From: Ministeria vibrans ATCC 50519
Taxonomy: Eukaryota; Opisthokonta; Filasterea
DNA length: 31,655 bases
Direction: 5' to 3'
NCBI GenBank assembly: GCA_943704425.1
Contig: CALSCP010001228.1
Coordinates: 3,428 to 35,082 of the forward strand
The notes beneath the pieces are model-generated. The model did not search any database, was not told the DNA's origin, and saw nothing but the letters and a program-made list of their open reading frames with translations. Each line of letters begins with the position of its first letter. Position 1 is the first letter of the stretch. Positions 29,301 through 31,655 of the stretch are shown piece by piece. Position numbers and translations under genes: made by a program.

Positions 29301-29631
29301 AACACCAACTGGATGTCTCCGGTCGAATCGCGAAGCTTGGCAAAGGCAACGTTGGCCGAGGCAGGTCTGACATGTGAGACAAGGTGTGAGTTCGCACTCG
29401 CGCGCCCATCGCCCCTACCGCACTGTTTCGAGCCAGCCCGACACCTTCACTACCGCATCAAACTGCGCTGTGGCCGTTCCTTTGCACAGGTGCGTGCGAT
29501 ACGGCCCAAGAGACGACATTGGGCGATGACTCAATCGTGAGTATCTGGCACAAAAGCAGAAATCGTTGATGTTTCCTCAGTACAGTCATTCTCGCATACC
29601 TCTGAGTCACAGAGACAATCCTACGAAGCAT
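26330..29631 (-). CDS. DARS2: Mitochondrial aspartyl-tRNA synthetase (bacterial type), 15 exons
   Basis: Charges mitochondrial tRNA-Asp in the matrix; class II enzyme. Exons, 5' to 3': 29600-29631, 29419-29544, 29198-29366, 29061-29147, 28873-28993, 28656-28777, 28304-28408, 27925-28068, 27817-27855, 27525-27755, 27238-27384, 27066-27123, 26849-27003, 26693-26800, 26330-26596. They sum to 1911 bp, 636 residues (human DARS2 is 645). Exon 1 plus the start of exon 2 encode a basic, Arg-rich presequence beginning [11 protein letters not shown]. The anticodon OB fold follows ([33 protein letters not shown]). Catalytic motifs: [18 protein letters not shown], the AspRS signature AQSPQQFKQ, motif 2 [34 protein letters not shown], and motif 3 [10 protein letters not shown]. 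The bacterial-type GAD insertion lies between motifs 2 and 3. Exon 10 carries a His/Thr/Asn-rich insertion coded by a CA-type simple repeat. Its stop codon is 116 bp from that of the giant receptor. Confidence 0.95.
27410..27519. repeat. 11-bp minisatellite with 44-bp higher-order period, DARS2 intron 10
   Basis: Ten units of TTGTTTGTGTG. The unit variants TTGTTTGTGTG / TTGATTGTGTG / TTGTTTGTGTG / TTAGTTGTGTG form a 44-bp block repeated twice (27432-27475 and 27476-27519), so the array grew by block duplication. It lies in the intron 27385-27524, directly after the donor. Confidence 0.9.
28234..28273. repeat. (AGTGAC)n hexamer repeat, DARS2 intron 7
   Basis: About six copies of AGTGAC with one AGTGGC variant, inside the intron 28069-28303. 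Confidence 0.85.
28436..28480. repeat. TAAGCAC-type repeat shared with the left end of the window
   Basis: CACACTAAGCACTAAGCACTCAGCACACAGTAAGCACTAGGC in DARS2 intron 6 is too long to be chance resemblance to the array at 1-56: the first 19 bases match exactly. It points to a dispersed minisatellite family. Confidence 0.7.
28499..28620. repeat. 15-bp minisatellite (CACAAAGACACACAC)n, DARS2 intron 6
   Basis: About eight copies of a 15-bp unit, with a first copy two bases short and CG/CA variants. Because 15 is a multiple of three it stays open on the minus strand and looks like a VCVFV repeat protein, but it lies between the exons ending at 28656 and starting at 28408. Confidence 0.9.
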
Positions 29632-29907
29632 AGCAAAGGTAGCAGGTCGTTATCGAACTGGAAACCGTTAAAATAATGGATCACTCGGTCACTCAAAACA
29701 AACTCATCAGAAATCACAGATCACGACGAGTCGGAACGATCAAAGTGATCTTCCAACTCGCTCAAAATTTGCACTCCAAAACAATACGAAAAAATTTAAG
29801 GAGATAGTGTATTCGACCAACTCATAGTTATCCGTGCGATTAATGTCCCCAAAGTATCCTTTTTATCAAAACGTTTCGGTTTTTGTAATAATTTTGAGAT
29901 AGATATG
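29632..29907. other. Spacer: Ena/VASP 3' UTR and DARS2 promoter
   Basis: A 276-bp AT-rich spacer between two minus-strand genes. It should hold the Ena/VASP 3' UTR and the DARS2 promoter. I found no AATAAA on the minus strand and no TATA box or other clear motif. Confidence 0.5.
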
Positions 29908-31594
29908 TCAACGTCGATTGATCGCAGCAAGGAGATCCGCCTTGATCGCCGACATTTCGGACGAAATGTGCTCCATAATCTAAAGGAAGACAGACAGAGA
30001 GAGAGACAGAGAGAGATACAGAGACAGAGACAGACACAGAGACAGAGACAGAGAAACAAAGTGATAGAGAAACAAGGTGATAGAGAAACAGAGTGATAGA
30101 GAAACAAAGTGATAGAGAAACAAAGTGATAGAGAAACGAGAGAGGAGAAGAAAACAAGGTGATAGAGAAAGAGAGAGAAAAAGTGATAGAGAGAGGAGTA
30201 AATAAGGAGAAGAAATGATAGAGTCAGGTCGTACGGCTGATTTTAGAGCGTCAAGATCAGCCATTGTGACGGGTCGCTGAAGGTCAGAGGTGGAGACAGA
30301 AGTGCGACGAAGGGCATTGTTCGTTGTGGAAGTGGGAGTGGGAGTGGCAGTAGGGGGCTTCTTGACGGGTTTGGAGGTGGTAGGTGCGTCGGATTTGGTG
30401 GAGGACGCAGCGGCGGTCTTGGCACCAAAGGGATTGCGAGGCTGTTGTTGGTGTGATGGTGGTGCTGGTTGTTGTTGTTCTTGTTGTGCAGGAGTTTGCT
30501 GTTGTGCGGGCAGCGGTGGTTGCTGTGGCTTGGACGTGTCATCGTCAGTCACGGGAGGAGGCAGAGGGGGCGCAGTGGTGCTGGTGAGCGGGGGCAGGGG
30601 GTCGGACGAGTTGTCTTTGAGCGGCACTGGGGCAAGTGGAGGCGCTGATTCGGGGACGTGCGTATCTGCTGCGTCACGTTTTGCCTTGAGCTTCTTTTGG
30701 AGTTCGTCGCTGTCGCTGTTGGCGGAGGTGCTGCTGCTCGGAGGCGCCAGTGTATGGTCGCTCTTGCGCAGACGCGACGCCGACAGTGCCGCAGCCGTCA
30801 CAGCTGGCCCACCACCACCACCACCACTGCTACTATTATTACTACTACCACTGTTGTTAGTGGCAGATGGACCGGTGGCAGAGCCTGGCGATGACTGGGG
30901 GGTGCTGCGCAATTTGGTCATTGCAAGTTGGTCGCTCAGCGACGGTCCCAACGACGACGGGGGTGATGCAGGTGTGGTCGGTGCACTGGTGGGCATAGGC
31001 GCGGGCGAAGGCGCAGGTGGAGGCGTAGACATAGCTGGTGGAGCGGGAGGTGCTGCGGAGACCGCAGGAGGCGCTGCTGTTGCTGGCGCTGCTGCAGCTG
31101 TTGCTGGTGTTGAGGTGGTAGTTGATGTTGCCGCAGGTGGGGCGGCTGCTGGTGTAGCGGTTGATGACGCCGCGGGTGCCGCTGCCGCTAAAGAAAAGAA
31201 CCCACCCACCCCCCAAAAAAAACAAAAAAAAAACAAAAAAGAGGGAGAGAAAGAGGTTAGATAGATTTGGTGCGCATCAGAGAGGTACGTGTCTTTTCGG
31301 CAGTCGGCTCGGTCGCTTGCGGTGGCTCTGTGGACGCAGCGGGCGACGAGGATTCGGCTACATGAAGCAAGAGAGCAAGGCAGGCAGTGTGAATGGGTTG
31401 ACAAAGAGAAGACAAGGGCGAGGCGTACAAAGTGCCTTGAGCGCCTTCTCCAGCGCACTGGCAAAGGCGTCCGCCTCAGTCGGAATGGGGAAGTTGAGCC
31501 CATACACATAGCGCGTGTCCTGCCACTGGTGGAACGTGTCCGTCGCACGACGGTACACCATGCCTTTGAAAAGCGCCGAGTTGATCACAATGAG
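29908..31594 (-). CDS. Ena/VASP family actin regulator (5' end beyond the right edge)
   Basis: Ena/VASP proteins bind actin barbed ends and promote filament elongation at filopodia and adhesions. Visible exons: 31429-31594, 31289-31357, 30235-31187 and 29908-29979, phases closing. The first encodes the C-terminal half of the EVH1 domain (VINSALFKGMVYRRATDTF then HQWQDTRYVYGLNF and the final helix), aligning residue for residue with VASP. The long exon is Pro/Ala/Ser-rich and contains GAB-like helices LSDQLAMTKLRST and AAALSASRLRKSD (G-actin), a FAB-like DELQKKLKAKRDA (F-actin), and profilin/SH3-type PPLPPPV and QPPLPAQ. The last exon gives IMEHISSEMSAIKADLLAAI, which with MADLDALKSA from the exon before forms the C-terminal tetramerisation coiled coil. 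The proline tracts come after the GAB/FAB motifs, the reverse of the vertebrate order. Family assignment is firm; the GAB/FAB calls are tentative. Confidence 0.9.
30000..30200. repeat. (GACAGA)n and 16-bp AAACAAAGTGATAGAG tandem repeat, last Ena/VASP intron
   Basis: GACAGA-type repeats are followed by five copies of the 16-bp unit AAACAAAGTGATAGAG (30054-30133) and decayed copies to about 30196. All lie in the intron 29980-30234. The 16-mer AACAAAGTGATAGAGA also occurs exactly at 10278-10293, and in reverse complement at 95-110. Confidence 0.88.
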
Positions 31595-31655
31595 CTGTGG
31601 AATGAGAGAGAGACAGAGAGAGAGAGAGACAAACAAAAAAAAAAAAAAAACACAC
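31595..31655. repeat. GA-rich and poly(A) sequence in an Ena/VASP intron
   Basis: (GAGA)n and a 16-base A run beyond the acceptor of the EVH1 exon. On the coding strand this is the pyrimidine tract of the intron; the upstream EVH1 exon(s) lie outside the window. Confidence 0.75.

Overview
This is a nuclear window from an intron-rich eukaryote. It holds seven protein genes with GT-AG introns, most of them 48-250 bp long, full of simple repeats. Three points suggest a unicellular holozoan, most likely a choanoflagellate-type protist: a giant cell-surface protein built from metazoan-style modules (AMOP, fibrinogen-like, 'DTTPP' beta-sandwich repeats), an Ena/VASP protein with an EVH1 domain, and a claspin closely resembling the animal form. 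The placement is inference; no marker gene fixes the species.

Layout, left to right: (1) minus strand, 5' part of a probably N-myristoylated TPR protein that runs off the left edge (start at 1326). (2) plus, a type II membrane glycosyltransferase of the GT92 type (1993-3269). (3) plus, claspin, the replication-checkpoint mediator, in six exons (3766-9121). (4) minus, an unrecognised 600-residue disordered and coiled-coil protein in nine exons (9171-11640), convergent with claspin. (5) plus, a giant single-pass receptor, at least 4624 residues in one 13.9-kb exon (12339-26213), whose first exon(s) I cannot find. (6) minus, mitochondrial aspartyl-tRNA synthetase, rebuilt here as 15 exons and 636 residues including a presequence exon (26330-29631). 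(7) minus, an Ena/VASP homologue whose 5' end lies beyond the right edge (29908-31594).

The genes do not form a pathway; this is an ordinary packed eukaryotic gene neighbourhood. The two convergent pairs end only 49 and 116 bp apart. I derived exon boundaries by hand, requiring GT/AG ends, phase closure and, where a family was recognised, family similarity. For DARS2, claspin, the coiled-coil gene and the glycosyltransferase the exon lengths sum exactly to whole codons.

The most notable item is the giant receptor. It joins a vitellogenin/large-lipid-transfer-like N-terminal module to an AMOP domain, then about 21 adhesion repeats, one of them split by a fibrinogen-like insert, then a degenerate GPS-like juxtamembrane motif, one membrane helix and a 490-residue helical tail. 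A second general oddity is that the commonest 5' splice site here is GTAC rather than GTAAG/GTGAG.
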